Shown one piece after another: positions 1 through 8,806 of a stretch of 64,000 nt of DNA. Origin of the DNA: Aquabacterium sp. J223 (lineage in GTDB: Bacteria > Pseudomonadota > Gammaproteobacteria > Burkholderiales > Burkholderiaceae_C). A program made the translations under genes and the position numbers. The first letter of the stretch is position 1. Each line of letters opens with the position of its first letter. The notes beneath the pieces are model-generated. The model was not told the origin of the DNA, did not search any database, and saw only the letters and a program-made list of their open reading frames with translations. Location of the stretch: positions 3,700,501 through 3,764,500 of the forward strand of contig NZ_CP088297.1 in the NCBI RefSeq assembly GCF_024666615.1, given 5' to 3'.

Positions 1-192
1 GACCGCGAGGCCGCGGCCATGGACGCCGCACCCTTCGGCATCGGCCACGTGGCCATCGGCTGTGCGCTGGGCTATCTGGACTTCCGCTTCGGTGCCATGG
101 ACTGGCGCGGCGACGCACCGCGCCTGGCCGGCTGGTTCGCGACGCTGTCCGAACGGCCATCGTTTCGCGCCACCGAGGCGACGGACGGCTGA
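1..192 (+). CDS. Glutathione S-transferase, C-terminal part
   Basis: Only the last 63 residues are in the window; the frame is open from base 1 to the TGA at 190-192. The run FGIGHVAIGCALGYLDFRF followed by a WFATLSERPSF ending is the all-alpha C-terminal domain of the GST fold, with the usual helix that closes on a 'RPS' motif. Members conjugate glutathione to electrophiles or act as stress-related thiol transferases; the substrate cannot be told. The gene converges on the amidohydrolase gene with 4 bases between stop codons. The N-terminal thioredoxin-like domain lies outside the window. Confidence 0.85.
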   Translation, partial: DREAAAMDAAPFGIGHVAIGCALGYLDFRFGAMDWRGDAPRLAGWFATLSERPSFRATEATDG

Positions 193-196
193 TCCC

Positions 197-1006
197 TCAG
201 CCGTACAACGCCTGGGCGTTGGCGCCGAGGATGCGCTGCCATGACGCCTCGTCGCCCACCCAGCGCCGCATCTGGGCCTGCAGGGCGACGGCGTCCGGCA
301 CGGGCGACACCCGCAGATGCGGCCAGTCGCTGCCCCACAGCAGGCGGGTGGGGTCGTCCTGCAGAAGGGCCTGAACGAACGGCGCGCCCACCTCGGACAG
401 CGCATCGCCCAGGGGCAGCAGGTTGCGGTACGCCGTCAGCTTCACGTGCACATGGCCGCCCGCCAGCAGCCGCCGCAGCGCGACGAAGCCGGGCTGGTCC
501 AGGCCGGCGCGGGCGTCGAAGCCGCCGAGGTGGTCGATCACCACCGGCACCGGCATCGTTCTCAGCAACGGCGCCAGCGCGACGAGCGCGCCATGGTCGG
601 TCCACAGCTCGGCATGCAGGCCGGCATCGGCCAATCGCGGTGCCAGCGCCATCAGGTCGTCGACACCGGCGCTCCCGGTGAAGTTCGCGTCCTGTCCGCT
701 GCGCTGGCTGAAGCGCAGCGCACGCACCCCGCGGCGGCGCAGCGCCGCCAGGTCCAGCGCCGTGCCGGCGCGCGCCACGAGCACGCCCCGCAGCAGCGGC
801 CGGCGCGACAGCGCATGCATCAGCAGCGATGCGTCGCCACCGTAGGCGCTGGGTTGCACCAGGACGCCGCCCGTCAGCGCCTGACGCGCCAGCACGGCCT
901 CGTACTGCGCCAGCGTCGCCTCCGGCGGCGTGTAGCTGCGCTCCGCGGCCAACGGGAAGCGGTCGTAAGGACCGAAGAGGTGGGCGTGGCAGTCCCAACG
1001 GATCAT
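197..1006 (-). CDS. Amidohydrolase-2 family (PDC hydrolase-like) metal-dependent hydrolase
   Basis: A 269-residue TIM-barrel amidohydrolase. The start MIRWDCHAHLFGP carries the HxH metal pair near residues 7-9. Further family marks are the VIDHLGG strand and LLWGSDWPHL, with the late catalytic aspartate, near the C-terminus. This layout fits the branch containing 2-pyrone-4,6-dicarboxylate lactonase (LigI) and related lactone hydrolases. An upstream in-frame ATG would add 45 residues of unrelated arginine-rich sequence, so I used the ATG beside the HAH motif. It lies 46 bases downstream of a carboxymuconolactone decarboxylase-like gene and behind a LysR gene, which suggests a small catabolic operon for an aromatic or lactone compound. 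The exact substrate is unknown. Confidence 0.85.
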   Translation of the reverse strand: MIRWDCHAHLFGPYDRFPLAAERSYTPPEATLAQYEAVLARQALTGGVLVQPSAYGGDASLLMHALSRRPLLRGVLVARAGTALDLAALRRRGVRALRFSQRSGQDANFTGSAGVDDLMALAPRLADAGLHAELWTDHGALVALAPLLRTMPVPVVIDHLGGFDARAGLDQPGFVALRRLLAGGHVHVKLTAYRNLLPLGDALSEVGAPFVQALLQDDPTRLLWGSDWPHLRVSPVPDAVALQAQMRRWVGDEASWQRILGANAQALYG

Positions 1007-1052
1007 GTGGACGTCTCGCCCTTCAGCAGCGCAGGACTCATCGAGGAAGCGC

Positions 1053-1664
1053 TCAGGGCCTGGCCTCCGGCACGTCCCCGTCGGCGCACACCGGGTGGCC
1101 GCGCACGTGTTGCGGCAGCGGAAAGGCCGGGGCGGCGCCATCGGGCAAGGGGATCTCGTGCGCGTTCAGCGTCATCGCGACGAGCGTGTAGTAACCCACC
1201 AGCGCGGTGAGCTCGACCACCCCCTTGTCGCCCAGCACCGCACGGGCCCGGGCATGGGTGGTGTCGGACACGGTGCGGTGATGGTTGAGCTCCACGGCGT
1301 AGCGGTGCACCGCCTGCGCCGGCTCGTCCAACCCGGGCGGTTCGCGCTCGTCCAGCAGCGCCTCGATCACCGCCGCCGGCAGGCCCGCACGCTCGGCCTC
1401 TTCCCGGTGCACGTGCCACTCGAAGGGTGAACGGCAGGCCACCGCCGTGACCAGGATCGCCAGCTCCGACAGCTGCGGCGGCAACGACGTGCCGTAGCGC
1501 AGCAGTTCGCCCAGCGCCTGCCAGCGGCTCGCCAGCTCGGGGTTGTGCAGCGCCGCGCGCAACGGGCCGACCACGCGACCCCGGCGGCCGGCCACCACCT
1601 GGTCGTGCACGGCACGCTGTTCGGGCGTGAAGGTGTCAACCGTGGGCAGGGGCAATCGCGGCAT
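1053..1664 (-). CDS. Carboxymuconolactone decarboxylase (CMD/AhpD-like) family protein
   Basis: A 203-residue helical protein of the CMD family. The core runs from the helix containing ELAILVTAVACRSPFEWHVH (about residues 67-86), the usual position of the conserved E...H/C...H catalytic or proton-relay residues, to ELTALVGYYTLVAMTLNAHEIPLP. This family includes 4-carboxymuconolactone decarboxylases and AhpD-like peroxidases. The CxxC of AhpD is absent; a single Cys precedes the EWHVH motif, so a decarboxylase or hydrolase-type role is more likely than a peroxidase. The ATG at 1664 gives MPRLPLPTVDTFTPEQRAVHD, a normal family start. It is probably co-transcribed with the downstream amidohydrolase. 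Confidence 0.85.
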   Translation of the reverse strand: MPRLPLPTVDTFTPEQRAVHDQVVAGRRGRVVGPLRAALHNPELASRWQALGELLRYGTSLPPQLSELAILVTAVACRSPFEWHVHREEAERAGLPAAVIEALLDEREPPGLDEPAQAVHRYAVELNHHRTVSDTTHARARAVLGDKGVVELTALVGYYTLVAMTLNAHEIPLPDGAAPAFPLPQHVRGHPVCADGDVPEARP

Positions 1665-1784
1665 GGGGCGTGTCGAAGCAAGACGATGAGCTTAGGGGAC
1701 CTTCCGCCCGCCATCCACCACCCCCAACGCAAACCAGCCGTGCCGCCCCGATCATCACCCGCCGCCGGGCGGCGAGGACGGACG

Positions 1785-2774
1785 TCACTTGGCGCCGGTC
1801 ACCGCCTCGGCGTCGTGCCGCCACATGCCGTAGTCGGCCATCTCGCGCACGCTGCGCACGATCTCCGCGGCGACCGCGGACACCGCCCGTGCCGGCCCCT
1901 TGGCTCGCGAGAACGCCATGGACACGGTGCGTTGCAACGGCGGATCGACGATGCGCGCCGCCTGAAGCCGGCCATCGACGACCTCCTGCCACACGGCGTG
2001 GAGCGGTAGCACCGTGTACAGGCTCTCGCGGGCCACCAGCAGCTTCTGGAGCGGCAGCGAGTCCGCCTCGATCACCGGCACCAGCGACAGGTGGCGCTGC
2101 CGCGCCAGCGTGTCGAGCGCATTGCGCAGGCCGTTGGGGGCCCCGGGCAGGATGAAGGGAAGCTCGTGGAGCGCGTCGAAGGCCACCTCGCCCGTGGCGG
2201 TGAGCGGCCCTCCCGGCCGGCCGACGAGGTAGCTGTCCACGATGGCCAGCGCCTCCTCACCATCCGGGAGGTGGCTGCCGTACCGGTAGAGGATGGCGAT
2301 GTCGATCCGCGCGTCGGCCAGCCATTCCTCGACCTGCCCGCTGGAACCCTCGAAGACCCGCAGCATGACGCCCGGGTACCGCTGACGCAGGACCCCGAAG
2401 AGACGGTCGACCAGGGTGTTGCCGATCGACGGCAGCACGCCCAGCGCCACCACGCCGGCCGGTTCGCGGGCCGCGCCGACGATGTCGTCTTCCAGCTGGG
2501 CGGCGTCGGCGAGCAACGCCTTGACACGAGGGAAGATGCGCTGACCCAGGTCCGAAAGCTCGACGCCGCGGCCGGTGCGGGTGAAGAGGCGGGCACCGCA
2601 ATCGCGCTCCAGCGCGTTCAGTTGCCGACTCAACAGCGACGGGTTGGAGTCCAGGAACAACGCCGCGCGCGTGAGGCTGCCCATCTCGCCGATGGCGACG
2701 AACATCCGCCATCGCAGCAGGTCGCCGGCGAGGTTGAGCCGGAAGGGCGTGGCTTTGCTCGTCACCGGCGGCAT
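1785..2774 (-). CDS. LysR-family transcriptional regulator
   Basis: A 329-residue regulator. The N-terminal winged helix includes LLRWRMFVAIGEMGSLTRAA, the SLLSRQLNALERDCGARLFTR recognition region and GVELSDLGQRI. It is followed by a periplasmic-binding-protein-like effector domain to the C-terminus. The start is taken at the ATG giving MPPVTSKATPFRLNLAGDLL; the longer open frame upstream is low-complexity. It reads away from the P-type ATPase gene (221-base gap) and in the same direction as the CMD and amidohydrolase genes 120 bases downstream, so those are its likely targets. The effector cannot be predicted. Confidence 0.9.
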   Translation of the reverse strand: MPPVTSKATPFRLNLAGDLLRWRMFVAIGEMGSLTRAALFLDSNPSLLSRQLNALERDCGARLFTRTGRGVELSDLGQRIFPRVKALLADAAQLEDDIVGAAREPAGVVALGVLPSIGNTLVDRLFGVLRQRYPGVMLRVFEGSSGQVEEWLADARIDIAILYRYGSHLPDGEEALAIVDSYLVGRPGGPLTATGEVAFDALHELPFILPGAPNGLRNALDTLARQRHLSLVPVIEADSLPLQKLLVARESLYTVLPLHAVWQEVVDGRLQAARIVDPPLQRTVSMAFSRAKGPARAVSAVAAEIVRSVREMADYGMWRHDAEAVTGAK

Positions 2775-2918
2775 TGTGCAACGCTGCGGTGCGCCCGACA
2801 GGGGAACCTGCGGTGCCGCCACCCTGGATGGACCCTTCAGGGTCACCCCGGATGGCGGAGCAGCGCAAACGGCGCGCCGGCCGCGACCAGCCCATCGTCG
2901 CATGGGCGCATGGCGGGC

Positions 2919-2932
2919 TTGCGCTGGATCAG
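2919..2932 (+). promoter_or_regulatory. FNR/Anr-type box upstream of the P-type ATPase
   Basis: TTGCGCTGGATCAG is a near match to the FNR dyad TTGAT-N4-ATCAA. It is almost the reverse complement of the box at 5466. Its centre is 70 bases before the ATPase ATG, so activation with the box at -41.5 would put the transcript start near 2967, giving a leader of about 29 bases. Confidence 0.6.
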
Positions 2933-2995
2933 GGCGCGGCCGGGCCGTCCCGACAGACTCGCGTTGGGACGACGCCTGACCCTGGGGCCCGACCG

Positions 2996-5503
2996 ATGAC
3001 CGAGCCAGCACCCCGTCGCGGCCTCAGCGAGGCCGAAGCCGCCGCGCGGCTGCGTCGCGACGGGCCGAACGAAGCGCCGACCACGCAAGGCAGCAGCGTG
3101 CTGCACGCGCTGGCGGCGCTGCTGCGCGAGCCGCTCTTCCTGCTGCTGTTCACCGCCGCCGCGCTGTATGCGTGGCTCGGCGAGCGCGGCGACGCCATCG
3201 CCCTGGTCGCGTCGGCCGTCGCCGCCGCGGCGATCACGGTGGCGCAGCAGTACCGCACCGAGCGCGTGCTGCTCGCCCTGCGCAGCCTGTCCAGCCCGCG
3301 CGCGCTGGTGCTGCGCGACGGCACGCTGCGGCGCGTGCCCTCGCGCGAGCTGGTGGTGGGCGACGTCGTCGTCGTCGCCGAAGGCGATCGCCTCGCCGCC
3401 GACGCCCGCCTGGTCCGCGCGCACAACCTGCGGGTCGACGAATCGCTGCTCACGGGCGAAGCGGTGCCGGTGGACAAGTTCGCGCCGGACGGCACCACGC
3501 CGGCGGCGCCGCGCTCCGTGCTGTACGCGAACACGCTGGTCCTCGCCGGCCGCGGCGAAGCGGTGGTCACCGCGGTCGCGACGCGGACCGAGGTCGGCCG
3601 CATCGGCGAGGCGCTGCACGGCCTCGACGACGCCGTCACGCCGCTGCAGCGCGACACGCGCCAGCTGGCGCGCCTGTTCGGCGCCCTGGGCCTCGGGCTG
3701 TCGCTGCTGCTGGCGCTCGGCCACGGGGTGATCGATGGCCGTTGGAGCGAGGGGGTGCTGCGCGCGCTGACGCTGGCCATGGCCGTGCTGCCCGAGGAGT
3801 TTCCGCTCGTCATCACGGTCTTTCTGGCGCTTGGCGCGCGGCGGCTCACCGCGGCGCAGGTGCTGACCCGGCGCACCGGTGCCATCGAGGCGCTCGGCGC
3901 GGCCACGCTGCTGGCGGTGGACAAGACCGGCACCCTCACCCGCAACCGCATGCGCCTGGCCCGCATCGCGACGGCCGATGCGTCGATCACGGCGGTCGAC
4001 GGCGCCGTCGCGCCCGGCGAGGCCGCGCGCGACCTCGCCCGGACCGCGGCGCTCGCCAGCGAGCCGGAGCCGGCCGATCCGATGGACCAGGCCTGTCGTG
4101 CCTGGGCCGGGACATCAGTCCAACTGCCACCCGCGGCGCGGCTGCGGCGGCGCTACGCGATGGCGAGCGAGCGCCTCGTCGTCGGCCACGCCTGGTCGCT
4201 CGACGACGGGTGGACCCTCGCCGCCAAGGGCGCCCCGGAGCACGTGCTCGCGGTCTGCACGCTCGAGCCGGGCGCGCGCGAGCGCGTGGTCGAGGCGGCA
4301 CGGCGACTCGCCGCCGACGGCCTGCGCGTGCTCGGCGTGGCGGCGGCCCACCACGACGGCGAGCAGGCGCCGGCCGAGCTCGTCGACGTCGCCTGGCGCT
4401 TCGTCGGGCTGCTCGCCTTCGAGGACCCGCTGCGACCCGAGGTGCCGACCGCGGTACGGGACTGCCGTCGCGCCGGCATCCGCCTGCTGATGATCACCGG
4501 CGACCATCCGGCCACCGCGGCGGCGATCGCGCGCGCGGCCGGCATCGCCGACGAGCCGCGCGTCGTGGAGGGCGCCGAGCTCGCCGCCTGCAGCGATTCG
4601 GCGCTGGACGAGCGACTGCCGTCGCTGCATGCCGTGGCGCGCGCCACGCCGCTGCTGAAGCTGCGCCTCGTGCAGGCCCTGCAGCGCAACGGCCACGTTG
4701 TCGCGATGACCGGCGACGGCGTCAACGACGCGCCGGCGCTGCGTGCCGCCCACATCGGCGTGGCGATGGGCCAGCGCGGATCGGACGTGGCGCGCGAGGC
4801 GGCGTCGCTGGTGCTGCTGAACGACGACTTCGGCTCGCTGGTGGCCGCCATCCGCCAGGGCCGGCGCATCTTCGCCAACCTCCGGCAGGCACTGCTCTAC
4901 GTGCTGGCGGTGCACGTGCCGCTCGTCGGCGCGTCGCTGCTGCCCCTGCTCGTCGGCGCGCCGCCGCTGCTGCTGCCGCTGCACGTGATGTTCCTCGAGT
5001 TCGTCATCGACCCGGCGTGCTCGCTCGCGTTCGAAGCCGAACCCGACGGCGGCGATCCGATGGCGCAGCCGCCCCGGCCGGTGCACGAGCACGTGCTGGG
5101 ACGGCGGCAGTTCGCGCAGGCCGCGCTGCAGGGCCTGCTGGCGCTGGGCGGAAGCGTCGGCGCGTTCGCGGCCTGCGTCGCCGCCGGCGCCGGGGAGGCG
5201 GCGACGCGGGCGGTCGTCGTCACCTCGATCGTGCTGCTCAACGTCGCATTGATCCTCCACAACCGCGCCGCGGCGGTGGCGGCGCCGAACGGGGTGCTGT
5301 GGAGCGTCGTCGGCGCCACGCTGGCCGCCTGGGGCACGGTGCTCGCCGTGCCGGCGCTGCGCGACGTGTTCCGCATCGCGCTGCCGTCGGCGCCCGTCGC
5401 GGCGGCGATGCTGGGGTGCATCGCGGTGGCGGTCGCGCTGCTGAGGACGACGGCGGGACGCCGGCTTGATCCAGCGCAAACGCCCGTGCGCACCGCATCC
5501 TAG
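2996..5503 (+). CDS. P2-type cation-translocating ATPase
   Basis: An 835-residue P-type ATPase with the N-terminal cation-ATPase domain (GLSEAEAAARLRRDGPNEA). It carries the actuator TGE motif in LLTGEAVPVDKF, a PEEFP motif in membrane helix 4, the phosphorylation site DKTGTLT, and the TGDGVNDAPAL hinge. The C-terminal helical block contains FLEFVIDPACSLAFEAEP. The lack of an N-terminal CxxC and of a CPC motif excludes a P1B heavy-metal pump. It resembles the calcium/magnesium-type P2 group, but the ion is not certain. I chose the ATG at 2996 because the family N-terminus follows directly; the frame is open further upstream without domain content. An FNR-type box precedes it, which suggests low-oxygen expression with the downstream usp gene. 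Confidence 0.9.
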   Translation: MTEPAPRRGLSEAEAAARLRRDGPNEAPTTQGSSVLHALAALLREPLFLLLFTAAALYAWLGERGDAIALVASAVAAAAITVAQQYRTERVLLALRSLSSPRALVLRDGTLRRVPSRELVVGDVVVVAEGDRLAADARLVRAHNLRVDESLLTGEAVPVDKFAPDGTTPAAPRSVLYANTLVLAGRGEAVVTAVATRTEVGRIGEALHGLDDAVTPLQRDTRQLARLFGALGLGLSLLLALGHGVIDGRWSEGVLRALTLAMAVLPEEFPLVITVFLALGARRLTAAQVLTRRTGAIEALGAATLLAVDKTGTLTRNRMRLARIATADASITAVDGAVAPGEAARDLARTAALASEPEPADPMDQACRAWAGTSVQLPPAARLRRRYAMASERLVVGHAWSLDDGWTLAAKGAPEHVLAVCTLEPGARERVVEAARRLAADGLRVLGVAAAHHDGEQAPAELVDVAWRFVGLLAFEDPLRPEVPTAVRDCRRAGIRLLMITGDHPATAAAIARAAGIADEPRVVEGAELAACSDSALDERLPSLHAVARATPLLKLRLVQALQRNGHVVAMTGDGVNDAPALRAAHIGVAMGQRGSDVAREAASLVLLNDDFGSLVAAIRQGRRIFANLRQALLYVLAVHVPLVGASLLPLLVGAPPLLLPLHVMFLEFVIDPACSLAFEAEPDGGDPMAQPPRPVHEHVLGRRQFAQAALQGLLALGGSVGAFAACVAAGAGEAATRAVVVTSIVLLNVALILHNRAAAVAAPNGVLWSVVGATLAAWGTVLAVPALRDVFRIALPSAPVAAAMLGCIAVAVALLRTTAGRRLDPAQTPVRTAS
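5466..5479 (+). promoter_or_regulatory. FNR/Anr-type box upstream of usp
   Basis: TTGATCCAGCGCAA lies inside the last codons of the ATPase gene. Its centre is 63.5 bases before the usp ATG, predicting a transcript start near 5514 and a 22-base leader that still holds the GGAGGA ribosome site at 5525-5530. This is one of the best matches to the dyad in the window. Confidence 0.65.
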
Positions 5504-5535
5504 GATGGTCGCAACCCCGCTCGCGGAGGACGACC

Positions 5536-5958
5536 ATGAAGATCCTCGTCGCCGTCGATGGCAGCGACTACACGAAGCGACTGCTGGCATGGCTGGCAAC
5601 CCACGACGAGTTGCTGGCGAAGGAGGTGTCGTACACCTTCATCGCCGTCGTGCCGCCGCTGCCCCCGATCGCGACGCACCACATCGAGCCGTCCAGCATC
5701 GACGGCCACTACACCGACACCGCGAAGGCGGTGCTCGATCCCGTCGCCGAGTTCGCGCGCCGCCACGGCTGGCGATTCGACACCCGCGCGCCCGTCGGAC
5801 GTGCCGGCAACGAGATCGCCAAGGCCGCGACCGGCGACCGCTACGACCTGGTCGCGATGGGGTCCCACGGCCACTCGGCGGTCGGCAGCCTGGTGATGGG
5901 CTCGGTGACGCAACAGGTGTTGGCCTCGTGCCGGGTGCCCGTGCTGATCGTCCGATAG
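5536..5958 (+). CDS. Universal stress protein (UspA family)
   Basis: A 140-residue single-domain Usp. It starts MKILVAVDGSDYTKRL and ends with the ATP-binding signature GSHGHSAVGSLVMGSVTQQV (G-x2-G-x9-G-S/T), then VPVLIVR. A strong GGAGGA site lies 5 bases before the ATG. With an FNR-type box directly upstream, it resembles the Anr/FNR-induced Usp proteins that support survival without oxygen in other proteobacteria; that role is by analogy. The hemerythrin-like gene follows after 84 bases in the same direction and may share the transcript. Confidence 0.92.
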   Translation: MKILVAVDGSDYTKRLLAWLATHDELLAKEVSYTFIAVVPPLPPIATHHIEPSSIDGHYTDTAKAVLDPVAEFARRHGWRFDTRAPVGRAGNEIAKAATGDRYDLVAMGSHGHSAVGSLVMGSVTQQVLASCRVPVLIVR

Positions 5959-6042
5959 GCTCCGCGGCCGCGCCCAGCCCACGCCGCGGCCGGCTGGCGC
6001 AGCAGGCCATCGCCGCCGCCGTGGACCCCGGAGACCCTCGAG

Positions 6043-6618
6043 ATGGCCGACACCACCGCCGCGCTGAGGATCATCCGCGACGAGCACGCCGCGCTCGCCT
6101 CGGTGCTGCACGCCCTGCTGCTGCTGGTGCGCGACGCCCGCCACCGCAACCGCGCCCCCGACTTCAGGTGCCTGCGCGCGATGCTGTTCTACGTCGACGA
6201 GTTTCCGGAACGCCTGCACCACGTGAAGGAAACGACGATGCTCTTCCCCCGGCTTCGCGAGTTGACCTCCGAAGCCGACGCGGTGCTGAAGCAGCTCGAC
6301 GGTGACCACGCCAGCGGCGCGAGGCGCGTGCGCGAGCTGGAGCACCTGCTGACGGCGTGGGAACTGCTCGGCGAAGCGCGCCGGCCCGCGTTCGAACGGG
6401 CGCTCGACGAGTACGTCGAGTTCTACCTCAACCACATGCGCGTCGAGGAGACCGCGGTGCTGCCCCTGGCCGAACGGTGCTTCGGCGCGGCCGACTGGCT
6501 GATCCTCGAACGCGCGTTCGGCACGCACCGAGACGCACTTGCCGGCGCCGAGCCGGAAGCCCAGTATGCAGCGCTGTTCCGGACCCTCGCCAGCGTCACG
6601 CCTTGCGCGCCACGGTGA
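6043..6618 (+). CDS. Hemerythrin HHE-domain protein
   Basis: A 191-residue four-helix protein with the hemerythrin-like histidine/carboxylate pattern: IIRDEHAALASVLH near residue 10, DEFPERLHHVKE near 52, LDGDHASG near 86, and EYVEFYLNHMRVEETAVLP near 130. These are the expected ligands for a non-heme di-iron oxygen- or NO-binding site. It starts at the ATG that follows a GGAGACCCTCGAG leader. Located behind usp in the FNR-box island, it may sense or buffer oxygen or NO; this is inference. It is not RIC/YtfE, because the N-terminal ScdA domain is missing. Confidence 0.85.
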   Translation: MADTTAALRIIRDEHAALASVLHALLLLVRDARHRNRAPDFRCLRAMLFYVDEFPERLHHVKETTMLFPRLRELTSEADAVLKQLDGDHASGARRVRELEHLLTAWELLGEARRPAFERALDEYVEFYLNHMRVEETAVLPLAERCFGAADWLILERAFGTHRDALAGAEPEAQYAALFRTLASVTPCAPR

Positions 6619-6691
6619 CGCCCGGGACCGCGACGCCGGCCGCCGCGACCACGCCCAGGCCCATCGCACGGCCGGGCGATGCGGCCCGACC

Positions 6692-7348
6692 TCAGCCGCA
6701 CCGCTCGGCGAGCCCGGGCCAGACGCCTCGGAACAGCGCCCACGCCGACCCCGCGGCGAGCGCCGCCCCGGACACGCGCACGCCCATGCGGCCGCCGTTC
6801 AAGCCCCAGCGTCGCCACAACGACGCGCCAAACTGCAGGCCGCCGCCCGACGTGGCGGCGAATGCCGCCATCACGGCCGCGCCGTGCAGCGGCCCGTCGG
6901 CCAGCGCCGCCAGCATCAGCGCCGAGTAGAGCAGGCCGCAGGGCAGCAGCGCCCACAGCGCACCGGCCAGCGCCGGCCAGCGTGCCGGGTCGAGGCCCAG
7001 CGTGCGCACGCGCAGCGCGCGCCACGCCGCCTGGGCGCCTCGATCCAGCCACGCCGGCTGCGCGCCGAGCCGGATCAGGCTCGCGCCGAGCACGATGGCC
7101 GCCACATGGAACATGGCCCACAGCGGCTTGAGCGGTGCGGCGTGGTTCGCCATCCATTGCAGGCCGCCGGCCAGGCCGGCCGCCATCGCGCCGAGCAGCG
7201 CATAACCGACCAGCCTGCCGGCCTGGAAGGCCGCCGCACGGGCGCGTGTGCCGCCGAGGCCGGCGCAGGCCGCGCCGCACATGGCCACGCAGTGCGGGCT
7301 GCCGACGGCGCCGGCCAGCGCGGCCGCGGCGATCAGTCCGGTCGACAT
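6692..7348 (-). CDS. Sulfite exporter TauE/SafE-family membrane protein
   Basis: A 218-residue protein of about six membrane helices. It has the GSPHCVAMCGAACAGL motif at the N-terminus and ALLPCGLLYSALMLAALA mid-protein, both typical of the SafE/UreH-like branch found beside cbb3 oxidase genes in proteobacteria. In that context the family is thought to take part in copper or heme handling during oxidase assembly rather than sulfite export. Its ATG overlaps the hemN stop by one base (TGATG), so it is translationally coupled and shares hemN's FNR-type promoter. Confidence 0.85.
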   Translation of the reverse strand: MSTGLIAAAALAGAVGSPHCVAMCGAACAGLGGTRARAAAFQAGRLVGYALLGAMAAGLAGGLQWMANHAAPLKPLWAMFHVAAIVLGASLIRLGAQPAWLDRGAQAAWRALRVRTLGLDPARWPALAGALWALLPCGLLYSALMLAALADGPLHGAAVMAAFAATSGGGLQFGASLWRRWGLNGGRMGVRVSGAALAAGSAWALFRGVWPGLAERCG

Positions 7349-8742
7349 CAGGCGATGCGCGAGTGGGCGCCCCGGCCACCCGCCGCCTGCAGGTGGCGGT
7401 CGAACACCGCGGCCACCGCGCGCACCGCGTACCAGCCGGCCGGCGTGACGCTGAAGCCGCCCGCTTCGAATTCGACCCAGCCGCGCCCGGCCAGGGCGCG
7501 AAGCCGCACCAGCTCGTCGGCGAACGTGCTGCGGAAGTCGATGGCGTGCGCGGCTTCGACCGCCGCGTACACCAGCCGTCCGCGGCACATGATCGACATG
7601 ATCACGTCGCGCCGCAGCCGGTCGTCGGCCTGGAGCGCGAGGCCCCGCTCGGTGGCGAAGCGGCCGGCGCGCACCGCGTCGAGGTAATCGGGCAGCGCCT
7701 TCGCGTTCTGCGCATAGCAGTCGCCGATCTGGCCGATCGCCGAGACGCCCAGGCCGATCAGGTCGCCGCCGGTGTGGCTGGCATAGCCCTGGAAGTTCCG
7801 CTGCAGCCGGCCTTCCCGCCGGGCCACCGCCAGCGCGTCGTGGCCGAGCGCGAAGTGGTCCATGCCGATGGTGTCGTAGCCGACCGCGACGAAGGTGTCG
7901 ATCGCCGTGCGGAGCATCGCCACCTTGTCGTCCGGTGGCGGCAACTCGGCGGCGTCGATGCGGCGCTGCGGCTTGAAGCGCTCCGGCAGGTGGGCATAGG
8001 CGTACAGCGCGATGCGGTCCGGCCGCAGCCGCCGCACGCGATCCAGCGTGCGGGCGAAGGACGACGGCGTCTGCCGCGGCAGCCCGTAGATGAGGTCGAC
8101 GTTGATCGCCTCGAAGCCGATGCGGCGCGCCGCGTGCACCAGCGACGCCACCGACTCGAAAGGCTGCACGCGGTGCACCGCCTGCTGCACCGCGGGGTCG
8201 AAGTCCTGCACGCCGAAGCTCAGGCGGTCGAACCCCAGGCCGGCCAGCGCGCTCAGGCGAGCCGCGTCCACCGTGCGGGGGTCGATCTCGATGGCGCGTT
8301 CGGCACCCGGCGCGATCGCGAACGCCCGCTCGAGCGCCTCCGTCAGGCGTGCGAGCTGGGTGTCGTCGAGGAAGGTCGGCGTGCCGCCGCCGAAGTGCAC
8401 CTGCGAGACCGCGGCCCGCGTGCCGAGCAGGCGCGCGTGGAGTTCGATCTCCGCTTCGAGCGCGGCCAGGTACTCGACCGCCCGCCCACGGTCGCGCGTG
8501 ACGACCTTGTTGCACGCGCAGTAGTAGCAGACCGACTCGCAGAACGGCAGGTGAACGTACAGCGACAGCGGGCGCGGCGCAGCGCGGGCGTGCTGGCCGA
8601 GCGCGCGCGCATAGTCGTCGGGCCCGAAGTCCTCACGGAAACGGTCGGCCGTCGGGTACGACGTGTAGCGCGGCGCGGTGGTCCCGGACAGCAGCGCCGT
8701 CGCGGCGCGCGCCGCCGGCGCGGACGTGGTGGAGTCGATCAT
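7348..8742 (-). CDS. hemN: Oxygen-independent coproporphyrinogen III oxidase HemN
   Basis: A 464-residue radical-SAM enzyme that converts coproporphyrinogen III to protoporphyrinogen IX without oxygen. The cluster motif is C68-ESV-C72-YY-C75, followed by the HemN-type extra Cys in CACNK. Other marks are the FGGGTPTFL glycine motif and RYTSYPTADRF at the N-terminus, which separates true HemN from HemW. The ATG at 8742 (MIDSTTSAPAARAATALL) has no Shine-Dalgarno, and an FNR-type box is centred 40.5 bases before it, so the mRNA may be leaderless. It supplies heme for the cbb3 oxidase encoded upstream under low oxygen. Confidence 0.95.
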   Translation of the reverse strand: MIDSTTSAPAARAATALLSGTTAPRYTSYPTADRFREDFGPDDYARALGQHARAAPRPLSLYVHLPFCESVCYYCACNKVVTRDRGRAVEYLAALEAEIELHARLLGTRAAVSQVHFGGGTPTFLDDTQLARLTEALERAFAIAPGAERAIEIDPRTVDAARLSALAGLGFDRLSFGVQDFDPAVQQAVHRVQPFESVASLVHAARRIGFEAINVDLIYGLPRQTPSSFARTLDRVRRLRPDRIALYAYAHLPERFKPQRRIDAAELPPPDDKVAMLRTAIDTFVAVGYDTIGMDHFALGHDALAVARREGRLQRNFQGYASHTGGDLIGLGVSAIGQIGDCYAQNAKALPDYLDAVRAGRFATERGLALQADDRLRRDVIMSIMCRGRLVYAAVEAAHAIDFRSTFADELVRLRALAGRGWVEFEAGGFSVTPAGWYAVRAVAAVFDRHLQAAGGRGAHSRIA

Positions 8743-8775
8743 GGCGACGACTCTGCGGCCGGCGGCGCGGCCACC

Positions 8776-8789
8776 TTGACCCAACGCAA
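8776..8789 (-). promoter_or_regulatory. FNR/Anr-type box upstream of hemN
   Basis: TTGACCCAACGCAA has its centre (8782.5) 40.5 bases before the hemN ATG. In class II FNR promoters the site is centred at -41.5, which would place the transcript start on the start codon itself. Confidence 0.65.
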
Positions 8790-8806
8790 CCGGCGCTGCG
8801 AGCGCC